Assembly (NCBI GenBank): GCA_905479535.1
Contig: CAJQMW010000288.1
Location: 1-6,925 of the forward strand
DNA length: 6,925 nt
Direction of reading: 5' to 3'
Origin: an uncultured Maribacter sp.
GTDB lineage: Bacteria; Bacteroidota; Bacteroidia; Flavobacteriales; Flavobacteriaceae
Part shown: positions 1 through 6,356 of the stretch, piece after piece
How the letters are laid out: the number at the start of each line of letters is the position of its first letter
Position numbering within the stretch: the stretch's first letter is position 1
Notes under the pieces: generated by a model
Databases searched by the model: none
What the model was told of the DNA's origin: nothing
The model's input: the letters and a program-made list of their open reading frames with translations, nothing else
Position numbers and translations under genes: made by a program

Positions 1-2226
1 CCTTGTTTGTGCATTCTCCGTAGGACCTCTATAAGAGGCGTTTGTCTGCCAATCTATCTTGCCTGGAAGGGTCACCTTTGAACTGAACCGGGAAAACCAA
101 CTTGTGTTTTTTGCACCAAAATCAACTCCATTGAAAAATCCTTGCGAATTAAACTGGAAGAAATTAAAACTTCCATTTAACCGTAACCACTTTTCAGGGT
201 TATATAGTAAACCCATTTCCGCACCGATGCGCTCATTAGTGGATAAATTTATAGGTATTGAACGAATAATTACAATACCATCGGTCGTTATCTGTCCGGT
301 TTCTTCCTGTATCCTTTCAAAGGAATTGGTTTCTTTTTGATAGTACACGGAGGAAGTTAAAGTAAGTTTCTCCCATCTTTTCAAATACCCTAGATCAAAT
401 GCATTGGCAAAAGCAGGGTCTAAATCGGGATTACCTTGGAATATGTTAGTACGGCTTGACCTGGATGGAAAGGGATTTATAAAGTAACCTCTAGGTCTGT
501 TGATTCTACGATTATAACCCAGTGTAATATTCTCATTTTCGGCAAGTTCGTAAATTAGGTTAAGGGTAGGGAAGAGCCCTAAAAAATTCTCGTCAAAATC
601 AAGGTCTATGTCGGACCCCAAAACTTCCCGTAAGGTAGCGGTATCCACTCCACTAACGGCTCCTTTGAGTTGCGTGTTTTCCAAACGTAAGCCCAGGAGA
701 AAAGAAAAATCCCCAAATTTATCACCGTACTGGGTATAAATAGCATTTACATTCTGATTGTAGACAAACCTGTTCGTAAGACCTAAGTTAGGTATAAACT
801 CACCACTTTCTAAATCTAGCTCTTCTAAGCTGAAATCGTTATCGTTCTCTTCCCAATTGCCCCTATATCCTGCTTCAAATTGAGCATCACCAAAGGGCAG
901 CACATAGTCAACTTGCACCAAAAACTCATTTTGTATCTCTGTTTCATCAATATTTTCGCTTGCAACGATTTCTGAATTTGGAAAGGTATTATCCTCGATA
1001 ATGAACGTTGGTTTTATTTCCCTATCATAGGAATATTGAACATCGGCAGTTAAATTATGTCCTTCGTCATTAAAATTGTTATTATAGTTAAGTGATAGCT
1101 GATAACTTTTTTCGTCCTCCCTTTCATCCTCTACACGCAAAGTTCTGCTATCGATATCACCGGAAATGAATCTAGTGGTGCTGTTTTCGGTTACATCCTT
1201 ACCGTCATTTATCCGGCCAAAAGCACTAGCGGTCAAAGAAGAAGATTCTGTCACAAAATATTCTATTCCTAGGTTTGCGTTGAATCCACTATTTCTTCTA
1301 TTAATATCGCGGTTCTCTACTATTCTGTCAAAAGCACCTGCATCATCTAAAAACGTATTATCAAAAAAACCATTTCCTGGTGGTTCACCATAGGAATAGG
1401 TAAAAGTATTGAAGATATTGAATTTGTCTTTTCTGAGGTTTAAATTTGAAGCAACTAAGGCGGCGTTTGGATAACCTACGCTTGTATTTATGGTACCATT
1501 GAAACCGCGGGTCTTTTCTTTTTTCAATACAATATTCAATATTCCCGCTGTTCCTTCTGCATCGTAGCGGGCCGACGGACTTGTGATGACTTCCACTTTT
1601 TCGATGGCATCGGCGGGAAGTTGCCTCAAGGCATCTGTGGAGCCAAATCCGGCCAATGCGGAGGGCCTACCGTTGATAAGTATTCTTACATTACCGTTGC
1701 CCCTTAAAGCAATTGCACCATCTACATCCACGGTTACCGATGGAATGTTACCCAAAGCATCACTAATGGTGGCGCCACTATTGGTAAGGTCTTTACCAAC
1801 ATTATAGACTTTCTTGTCTAAACGGACTTCTACAGTAGTTTTCTCAGCAACGACTTCTACTCCCTCGAGTTGTGCAGCAGATATCTCAAGTTTAACAGTG
1901 CCAATATTCGTGTCTTCCGTTAAGTTACGATTGTTGCTTTTGTAGGTTTTGTATCCTATATATTCGATACTTAAGTTGTAGTTTCCAGGCGAGGTGTCAA
2001 CATTAAAAATCCCGTCTATATCGGTTATGCCTCCAGTTATCTTATTGGGGTCGCTAACACTTTGTACGACAAAGGTAGCGTACTCTAAAGGTTGGTTTGT
2101 TTCTTGATCAATAACTTTTCCTGTTATCGTAATTGGTTTTAGTCCTTGTTCTGGACCTCCTCCCGGTCTTTGACTATGTATAGTTGTAAGTGAAAGTGTT
2201 AGGAGTAACAGGAAAATTTTATTCAT
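1..2226 (-). CDS. Outer membrane beta-barrel family protein (TonB-dependent-receptor-like), C-terminus outside window
   Basis: The reading frame is open for 742 codons from the ATG at 2226 to the window edge, with no internal stop. Residues 1-18 form a signal peptide (basic start, Leu/Thr-rich core, cleavage probably after Ser18), followed by a short Gly/Pro stretch. Residues 33-115 look like a carboxypeptidase-regulatory-like (Ig-fold) domain. Residues 130-234 look like a plug domain, including LINGRPSAL (183-191) and VITSPSARYDAEGTAGILNI (213-232). The rest is beta-barrel with alternating aromatic strands, GYNRRINRPRG (570-580), QGNPDLDP (597-604) and YRGP (732-735), all typical of the Bacteroidota 'outer membrane protein beta-barrel' family. 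Such proteins usually have 800-900 residues, so roughly 80-150 are missing. The likely location is the outer membrane. Family membership suggests uptake or export of an unknown ligand; there is no SusD partner on the visible side, and I see no clear TonB box. It starts 4 bp after the preceding small exported protein and is probably co-transcribed with it. Confidence 0.9.
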   Translation of the reverse strand, partial: MNKIFLLLLTLSLTTIHSQRPGGGPEQGLKPITITGKVIDQETNQPLEYATFVVQSVSDPNKITGGITDIDGIFNVDTSPGNYNLSIEYIGYKTYKSNNRNLTEDTNIGTVKLEISAAQLEGVEVVAEKTTVEVRLDKKVYNVGKDLTNSGATISDALGNIPSVTVDVDGAIALRGNGNVRILINGRPSALAGFGSTDALRQLPADAIEKVEVITSPSARYDAEGTAGILNIVLKKEKTRGFNGTINTSVGYPNAALVASNLNLRKDKFNIFNTFTYSYGEPPGNGFFDNTFLDDAGAFDRIVENRDINRRNSGFNANLGIEYFVTESSSLTASAFGRINDGKDVTENSTTRFISGDIDSRTLRVEDEREDEKSYQLSLNYNNNFNDEGHNLTADVQYSYDREIKPTFIIEDNTFPNSEIVASENIDETEIQNEFLVQVDYVLPFGDAQFEAGYRGNWEENDNDFSLEELDLESGEFIPNLGLTNRFVYNQNVNAIYTQYGDKFGDFSFLLGLRLENTQLKGAVSGVDTATLREVLGSDIDLDFDENFLGLFPTLNLIYELAENENITLGYNRRINRPRGYFINPFPSRSSRTNIFQGNPDLDPAFANAFDLGYLKRWEKLTLTSSVYYQKETNSFERIQEETGQITTDGIVIIRSIPINLSTNERIGAEMGLLYNPEKWLRLNGSFNFFQFNSQGFFNGVDFGAKNTSWFSRFSSKVTLPGKIDWQTNASYRGPTENAQTR

Positions 2227-2230
2227 TAGG

Positions 2231-2740
2231 TTAGCCTTTATCTTTTTTACGTTTCTTTTTCTTCTTTTTATTATTCTTAATAGTTTTTGCGACTCCGTTT
2301 TTTTGGAGTTCAACAAAGGCCTCATATTTTTCTAAAGGGAGTCCAGCCTTTAATTCCTCATCTTGCCTTTCGGTTATTTTCCCATAAACCTCCCTCATTT
2401 TTTCTGGTGGGAGCTTTAAAATTTGAGCTTCAATTCTTTCTTGTACGTACTTTTTTAGAACAGAACTAAGAACTGCAACTTCAAAATCATTTAATTCCAA
2501 CGCCTCTGCAATTGCCGGCATTTCATCATCCACTAGTTCATCCGCAGTCTTGGGCTCTTCCTTCTTTGGTGTTTCATTTGCCTGAGGAATGGCACTACGT
2601 TGTCTTCCGTACCCATAGGCCCCTCTTCCCCCAAAACCCTGTTGACCTCGCCCGAACTGAGCAAAACCTTCCGATCCCACTAACATTAGTACTACTAGCA
2701 AAAAGGTTCTTGTAAAACTTGATTTTAATAAAACTTTCAT
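2231..2740 (-). CDS. Small exported helical protein with Gly/Arg-rich segment and poly-lysine tail
   Basis: This is a 169-residue protein starting at the ATG at 2740. A GTG 39 nt upstream would also be in frame, but it would put 13 extra residues before a clean signal peptide and lies inside an inverted repeat. Residues 1-27 are a signal peptide (KSSFTR, then a hydrophobic core, then GFA before Gln28). Residues 29-48 are rich in Gly, Arg, Gln and Tyr. Residues 50-68 are a Pro/Lys/Glu linker. Residues 70-150 are predicted amphipathic helix with LPPEKMREVYGKI and LPLEKYEAFVELQ segments. Residues 155-168 are almost all Lys/Arg. The size, export signal and helix pattern recall Spy/CpxP-like periplasmic proteins, but I see no LTxxQ motif and do not claim that family. 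Because it is coupled to the beta-barrel gene, a periplasmic accessory or regulatory role for that barrel is a reasonable inference. The function is unknown. Confidence 0.8.
   Translation of the reverse strand: MKVLLKSSFTRTFLLVVLMLVGSEGFAQFGRGQQGFGGRGAYGYGRQRSAIPQANETPKKEEPKTADELVDDEMPAIAEALELNDFEVAVLSSVLKKYVQERIEAQILKLPPEKMREVYGKITERQDEELKAGLPLEKYEAFVELQKNGVAKTIKNNKKKKKKRKKDKG
2235..2239 (-). promoter_or_regulatory. Ribosome binding site of the beta-barrel gene, inside the upstream gene
   Basis: AAAGG lies 8 nt before the ATG at 2226 and overlaps the final Lys-Gly codons of the upstream small gene, whose TAA stop is at 2231-2233. With only 4 bp between stop and start, this suggests translational coupling. 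It also supports the ATG at 2226 as the true start, since the signal peptide begins directly there. Other genes in this window have no comparable purine box. Confidence 0.45.
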
Positions 2741-2768
2741 AACGTTAGATTGTAAAATTAGACTTTGG

Positions 2769-2788
2769 TTTAACCGCACTTGGTTAAA
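2769..2788. promoter_or_regulatory. Perfect inverted repeat upstream of the small exported protein (possible operator)
   Basis: TTTAACC, a 6 nt spacer, then GGTTAAA form perfect 7 bp arms. The repeat ends 28 bp before the ATG at 2740, where a promoter would be expected. On the minus strand TAATTTTA (2760-2753) follows it, one base off the Bacteroidota -7 consensus TAnnTTTG, but no convincing -33 TTG is visible. There is no T-run after either arm, so a terminator is unlikely. The position suits a repressor or activator site controlling the small-protein/beta-barrel pair, or a leader RNA hairpin. The sequence alone does not decide between these. Confidence 0.35.
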
Positions 2789-2835
2789 TCTTCGTTAAAA
2801 TGTTTAATATTTTTTATTTATGCTTAAACAAAAAA

Positions 2836-3177
2836 TTAAAGTACTGAATTAATTCTACCTGATGGTCTACCGATAACCGCCATGTTCCCATTAACCACAA
2901 TGGGCCTTTCAATTAATTTAGGGTGGCTGATCATTGCATCTAAAATTTCTTCATCGGACAATAATCTTCCCCTAAATTTTTCTTTCCAAACAGCTTCGTT
3001 CTTTCGAACCAAGTTCTCCGGAGTAATTCCGAGACAATTTATAATTTCCCTTAACTCTTCCTTTGTAGGTACTTGTTCCAAATATTTTATTATTTCAAAC
3101 TCCTTGCCAGAGTTTTCTAGTACTTCTAATCCCTCCCTGGATTTTCTACATCGAGGGTTATGGTATATTTTAATCAT
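2836..3177 (-). CDS. arsC: ArsC-family (YfgD-like) arsenate reductase-type thioredoxin-fold protein
   Basis: This 113-residue protein has the usual ArsC/YfgD family length. It begins IKIYHNPRCRKSREGLEVL, giving the nucleophilic Cys10 in the NPxCxxS context. The three arginines that bind the oxyanion in E. coli ArsC (R60, R94, R107) have counterparts at R58 (VRKNE), R91 (ERPIVV) and R104 (GRPSGR). This supports a glutaredoxin-dependent arsenate reductase fold: thiol attack on arsenate with glutathione or glutaredoxin as electron donor, in the cytoplasm. No arsR, arsB/acr3 or arsenic-related gene is adjacent. Stand-alone members of this family (YfgD type) often have no proven arsenate activity, so 'ArsC family' is secure while the substrate is not. 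The gene is separated from prfB by 103 bp containing the heptamer array, and from the downstream gene by 95 bp. No clear SD is seen before its ATG. Confidence 0.88.
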   Translation of the reverse strand: MIKIYHNPRCRKSREGLEVLENSGKEFEIIKYLEQVPTKEELREIINCLGITPENLVRKNEAVWKEKFRGRLLSDEEILDAMISHPKLIERPIVVNGNMAVIGRPSGRINSVL

Positions 3178-3228
3178 GCCTAAAAAGCTTATAAGTTTAT
3201 TGGTTTGGAAGTTTAATTTAATATGTTT

Positions 3229-3277
3229 CTAACATCTAACATCTAACATCTAACATCTAACATCTAACATCTAACAT
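3229..3277. repeat. Seven tandem copies of a 7 bp repeat (CTAACAT / ATGTTAG)
   Basis: There are seven exact head-to-tail copies of CTAACAT on the plus strand (ATGTTAG on the minus strand), 49 bp in all, plus one further matching base. The array begins 3 bp after the prfB stop codon (TAG at 3283-3281) and ends 51 bp before the ArsC-family gene. Because 7 is not a multiple of 3, the array cycles through all frames. Each 21 bp of the minus strand gives ATG, five sense codons, then TAG, and the plus strand gives a TAA, so both strands are closed in every frame. A perfect short-unit array like this is prone to slippage, so copy number probably varies between strains. No function can be read from it. 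Confidence 0.97.
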
Positions 3278-3280
3278 CAA

Positions 3281-4382
3281 CTAATCCTCATCTTTCTGTC
3301 CCATCATCATGAGATAGGATTTTAAGAAAGCGTCTATATCCCCATCCATTACGGCGTCTACATTCCCCGTTTCTTCCGCTGTTCTTACATCCTTCACCAA
3401 TTTGTACGGATGCATAACGTAGTTACGTATTTGCGAGCCCCATTCTATCTTCATTTTAGAGGATTCTATTTCCTGCCTAGCTTCCATCTTTTTACGCAGT
3501 TCTATTTCGTACAATTGGGATTTTAGCATTTTCATCGCCGTTGCCCTGTTATCATGCTGACTTCGAGAATCCGAACAGGATATTTGAATACCCGTAGGAT
3601 GGTGCACCAACTGTACCTTGGTCTCCACCTTATTTACGTTTTGACCTCCAGCACCACTGGACCTAGCCGTGGTGATCGTAATATCTGCCGGATTAATATC
3701 AACCTCTATACTATCGTCCACAAGTGGGTATACATAGACAGATACAAACGAAGTATGCCTTTTCGCATTACTGTCAAATGGTGAAATCCGTACGAGACGA
3801 TGAACTCCATTTTCTCCTTTTAGCCAACCAAAAGCATAATCACCATCAATCTCTAATGTTACGGTCTTAATACCGGCAACGTCTCCTTCCTGAAAATTGA
3901 GTTCCTTTACTTTGTAACCATTTTTCTCTGCCCACATCATGTACATGCGCATCAACATAGCTGCCCAGTCGCAACTTTCGGTTCCCCCGGCTCCCGCGGT
4001 AATCTGTAATACGGCCGGTAACTCGTCACCTTCTTCGGAGAGCATGTTCTTGAACTCCATCTTCTCCAAGAGGTTCATCGCTTTTTGGTATTGTCTTTCC
4101 ACTTCATCCTCGGAAACCTCACCTTCTGCTTGAAACTCCAATAACACTTCCAAATCATTCACCAAGGTTTTAGCAGCATTGAAATCATCCACCCACTGCT
4201 TCTTGGATTGGATAAATTTCATGTGTGCCTGAGCTTCTTGGGGGTTGTCCCAAAAACCGGGAGCCAAGGTTTTCTCCTGCTCGTTCTCTATCTCTATAAG
4301 TTTGGCATCAATGTCAAAGATACCTCCTTAACGCACCAAGGCGATCTATAAGACCTTTGTAATGGTCTGTAGTAATGGTCAT
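3281..4382 (-). CDS. prfB: Peptide chain release factor 2 (RF2), joined by programmed +1 frameshift
   Basis: RF2 recognises UGA and UAA stop codons in the ribosomal A site and triggers peptidyl-tRNA hydrolysis. The gene starts at the ATG at 4382 and reads 22 codons (MTITTDHYKG... to RRYL) to an in-frame TGA at 4316-4314. A +1 shift at CTT-T then continues DIDAKLIEIENEQEK and on to the TAG at 3283-3281. The product has 366 residues, against 365 in E. coli. Key motifs, numbered on the joined product, are SPF (200-202), which reads the stop codon, and GGQ (245-247) within SSGAGGQNVNKVET, which enters the peptidyl transferase centre. The N-terminal helical domain (DNPQEAQ...) is intact. Without the shift, a caller would start falsely at the TTG at 4267 and lose 38 residues. 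The initiating ATG has no SD, whereas the shift site has a perfect one. Expression is therefore autoregulated: scarce RF2 favours the shift. Confidence 0.95.
4313..4328 (-). promoter_or_regulatory. prfB programmed +1 frameshift site
   Basis: Read on the minus strand: AGGAGG (4328-4323), TAT, the slippery codon CTT (4319-4317), the stop TGA (4316-4314), then C. This matches the E. coli prfB site (AGGGGG TAT CTT TGA C) in spacing and in every element. The SD-like element here is a full match to the 16S anti-SD. The peptidyl-tRNA on CTT slips to TTT and GAC becomes the next codon. The downstream frame then encodes the expected RF2 sequence, which confirms that the shift is real and not a sequencing error. 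Confidence 0.95.
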
Positions 4383-4399
4383 AGTCTTAATATTTCAAA

Positions 4400-4407
4400 C
4401 AAAAATA
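4400..4407 (-). promoter_or_regulatory. Possible -7 promoter box of prfB
   Basis: TATTTTTG on the minus strand fits the Bacteroidota -7 consensus TAnnTTTG exactly. It ends 17 nt before the prfB ATG, which would give a short leader. No TTG is present at the usual spacing upstream, so only half of the promoter is supported. The 128 bp gap between the transglutaminase stop (4511) and prfB holds nothing else I recognise, and no clear terminator hairpin. Confidence 0.35.
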
Positions 4408-4510
4408 GTATTCTTTTTCTTGATGTTTGGTTTTTGCTGAACTGAAGTTGGAGAGAATTCTTGTAAACTAAGAAACCCTCATATTTTTCTAGCAAACGGA
4501 CAAACGAAAC

Positions 4511-5371
4511 TTATTGTTGCTGTCGCTGACTGCTAACTTTTACAGAATGTGAAGTTTCATTTTCACCTTGAGCGTAGATTACCCCACGTAGCGGCGAACA
4601 ATCGTTGTAATCTTTACCATGGGCGACCTTGATGTGGTTTTCGTTCACCAGTAGATTATTGGTCGGGTCAAAACCTATCCAACCTATATTGGGTATGTAG
4701 GCCTCTGCCCAGGCATGCATTTGGGAATCCCCGAAATAACCGTTCCCCTGATGTAAATAGCCGGATACGTACCTTGCTGGAACCCCATTTTGTCTGGCCA
4801 GGGCGCAGAATAAATGCGTGAAGTCTTGGCAAACTCCATGTCTTTTCTCAATAATTTCCTTTAGGACAGTGTTCACATCAGTAACGCCAGTCTTAAAATA
4901 AATATGGGAATAAGTCCAATCGTTTAACGCTTTCAAATTATCAAATAGAGATTTAGTCTCATCAAATTTGAAAAGGGGCTTATCTAAAGTGGGTAAGGTG
5001 GTGAAATGCGTTTTCTTTAAAAAAGGTTCAAAATCCACCTGAAAATTTATGTCGGCCAATTTTTTATAAGACGAAGTAGTATCCTGCTCGGGTTCAAAAT
5101 CAAAAGGGTTAAAATCCTTTTTGATTAGTTTGAAGGTGGCTTCAAAAGATATTTGCTTAAACTTTTCCTTAGGATGAACCCTAATCGTTTTAAAACCATA
5201 ACCATTTATGGAAAATTCGTTAATGGCATTTATGGAGTTGGAAAAATCTACCGAAACATATTCCTGCGTACTATTTTCTTGCGGAATTATTAGAAATTGC
5301 CAACAAGCATCTTGTACCCAATTTTCGTATTTATTGTGGGTTTTGTAGGTAATTGAATATTCTCTTGGCAT
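4511..5371 (-). CDS. Transglutaminase-like cysteine protease/transferase of the ATP-grasp/alpha-E cluster
   Basis: This is a 286-residue cytoplasmic protein; no signal peptide is visible. Residues 1-85 resemble the beta-rich bacterial transglutaminase-like N-terminal region (starting REYSITYKTHNKYE). Residues 140-240 are the transglutaminase core. The catalytic triad is visible: Cys181 in RHGVCQDFTHLFCALAR, His219 in QMHAWAEAYIP and Asp235 in GFDPTNN. RYVSGYL (200-206) and the C-terminal SPLRGVIYAQG (259-269) are further family marks. Enzymes of this fold hydrolyse or transfer amide bonds, either peptidase or acyl transfer to amines. Here it follows the alpha-E gene by 28 bp and the ATP-grasp gene before that, a conserved trio. 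It probably processes or attaches the product of the ATP-grasp ligase, but the substrate is unknown. The polar Gln-rich C-terminus (SQRQQQ) is a short unremarkable extension. The ATG at 5371 has no clear SD but fits the family's start. Confidence 0.92.
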   Translation of the reverse strand: MPREYSITYKTHNKYENWVQDACWQFLIIPQENSTQEYVSVDFSNSINAINEFSINGYGFKTIRVHPKEKFKQISFEATFKLIKKDFNPFDFEPEQDTTSSYKKLADINFQVDFEPFLKKTHFTTLPTLDKPLFKFDETKSLFDNLKALNDWTYSHIYFKTGVTDVNTVLKEIIEKRHGVCQDFTHLFCALARQNGVPARYVSGYLHQGNGYFGDSQMHAWAEAYIPNIGWIGFDPTNNLLVNENHIKVAHGKDYNDCSPLRGVIYAQGENETSHSVKVSSQRQQQ

Positions 5372-5399
5372 GCCGACTAAGATAAGCTAAATAAGGGGA

Positions 5400-6347
5400 C
5401 TAATAGGTAAAAAACTCTTCTTCTACCTTGTTACTTATTTCGGTGAGGCTTTGGAGTATCTTATCGATAAAGGATTTGATATCCTTCTCTATCTCCTCAA
5501 TATATTTGTACTCGTATTCAGCCCGTACCCTCCCTATTAAAAATGCGGTAGATTCTTTGTTGTACTTCCTGTCCGGATTTAAAATTTTAATGTTTTTGTA
5601 TACTTGATTTAAGGAATTCATTACCGAACGTGGAGAATTCGGGTTCAAGATTAAAAATTCCAATGTTGAGATGCTTGTGGGGGTCTTTTTATAAAATCGT
5701 CGCATCATATCGTAGGATTCCGCACACTTAAGAAGGGTAGTCCACTCAAAACTATTGCTGAATTTGTCACCGTAGCTGCCTTGAGCGTTGATGGCATCAT
5801 TATACTTCGTGTTTATGATACGGGTTATCTGCGTGGCTCTTTCAATATTTATTCCCATAAGAATAATCGCGTACACCGAGTCGTGGAGGAGTGTTCCCCG
5901 AATCTTACCCCGTAAGATTGCGGTCATTTCCGTAACATTAATGGTAAAATCGTGAAGACCGTTCTTAACAAAGACGTCCTTAGGATAATTTAATACGAAA
6001 TGATAGAACTTGTTTATGGCTTCGTAAAGTTCCGTGGATATAAGATCTCTGGCACTATTGGCATTTTCCCGGGCATATTTTACGTTGTTGATGATGGAAT
6101 AAGGATAATCAGGATCTAGACCAATTTTATATAAAACTTCTTCTTCATTTAATGGCACATTTTCATCCTCCACTGGATCACCGACCATGAAATGCATGGA
6201 CCTAAGCACAAACTGTCTGTTTTGCGACTGTAGGTTCGGTGCATCCAGAGAGGAAAAATAGTTGACGTTCAGATAACGGGCAATATGTTCTGAACGTTCT
6301 ATATAACGTCCCATCCAAAACAGGTTATTGGCTACTCTTGCTAACAT
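5400..6347 (-). CDS. Alpha-E domain protein (DUF403, COG2307)
   Basis: This 315-residue, mostly helical protein has the full usual length for the family. It opens with the diagnostic MLARVANNLFWMGRYIERSE (1-20), in which WMGRYIER is nearly invariant. Other conserved blocks are KYARENANSARDLIS (90-104), GINIERATQITRII (165-178) and FLILNPNSPRSV (231-242). The last 40 residues form an acidic/lysine-rich helix. The alpha-E family is named for conserved Glu-containing helices. It has no established reaction and occurs almost always next to, or fused with, circularly permuted ATP-grasp and transglutaminase-like proteins, so a structural or catalytic partner role is inferred. It starts 9 bp after the ATP-grasp stop and its stop lies 28 bp before the transglutaminase ATG, which indicates one operon. 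The conserved first residues fix the start at 6347. Confidence 0.93.
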   Translation of the reverse strand: MLARVANNLFWMGRYIERSEHIARYLNVNYFSSLDAPNLQSQNRQFVLRSMHFMVGDPVEDENVPLNEEEVLYKIGLDPDYPYSIINNVKYARENANSARDLISTELYEAINKFYHFVLNYPKDVFVKNGLHDFTINVTEMTAILRGKIRGTLLHDSVYAIILMGINIERATQITRIINTKYNDAINAQGSYGDKFSNSFEWTTLLKCAESYDMMRRFYKKTPTSISTLEFLILNPNSPRSVMNSLNQVYKNIKILNPDRKYNKESTAFLIGRVRAEYEYKYIEEIEKDIKSFIDKILQSLTEISNKVEEEFFTY

Positions 6348-6356
6348 ATATAGATT

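Noticed and set aside
59..1807. Several plus-strand open frames of 60-95 codons opposite the beta-barrel gene
   Set aside because: They lie antisense to a continuous 742-codon frame with clear family motifs, match no family I recognise and show no start signals.
2741..2779. Upstream GTG start adding 13 residues to the small exported protein
   Set aside because: It falls in the loop of the inverted repeat and would put non-signal residues before a clean signal peptide; the ATG at 2740 is better.
2769..2788. Inverted repeat as an intrinsic terminator for the ArsC-family gene
   Set aside because: The stem is AT-rich and short, and no T-run follows it on either strand.
3229..3277. Heptamer array as a CRISPR array or transposon end
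   Set aside because: The units are directly contiguous with no spacers, only 7 bp long, and no cas gene, transposase or inverted terminal repeat is nearby.
4265..4267. TTG as the prfB start
   Set aside because: The upstream frame plus the frameshift encodes the missing conserved RF2 N-terminus, and the total length then matches the family.
4314..4316. In-frame TGA in prfB as a sign of a pseudogene or sequencing error
   Set aside because: The surrounding bases are the canonical programmed frameshift signal, and the rest of the gene is intact.
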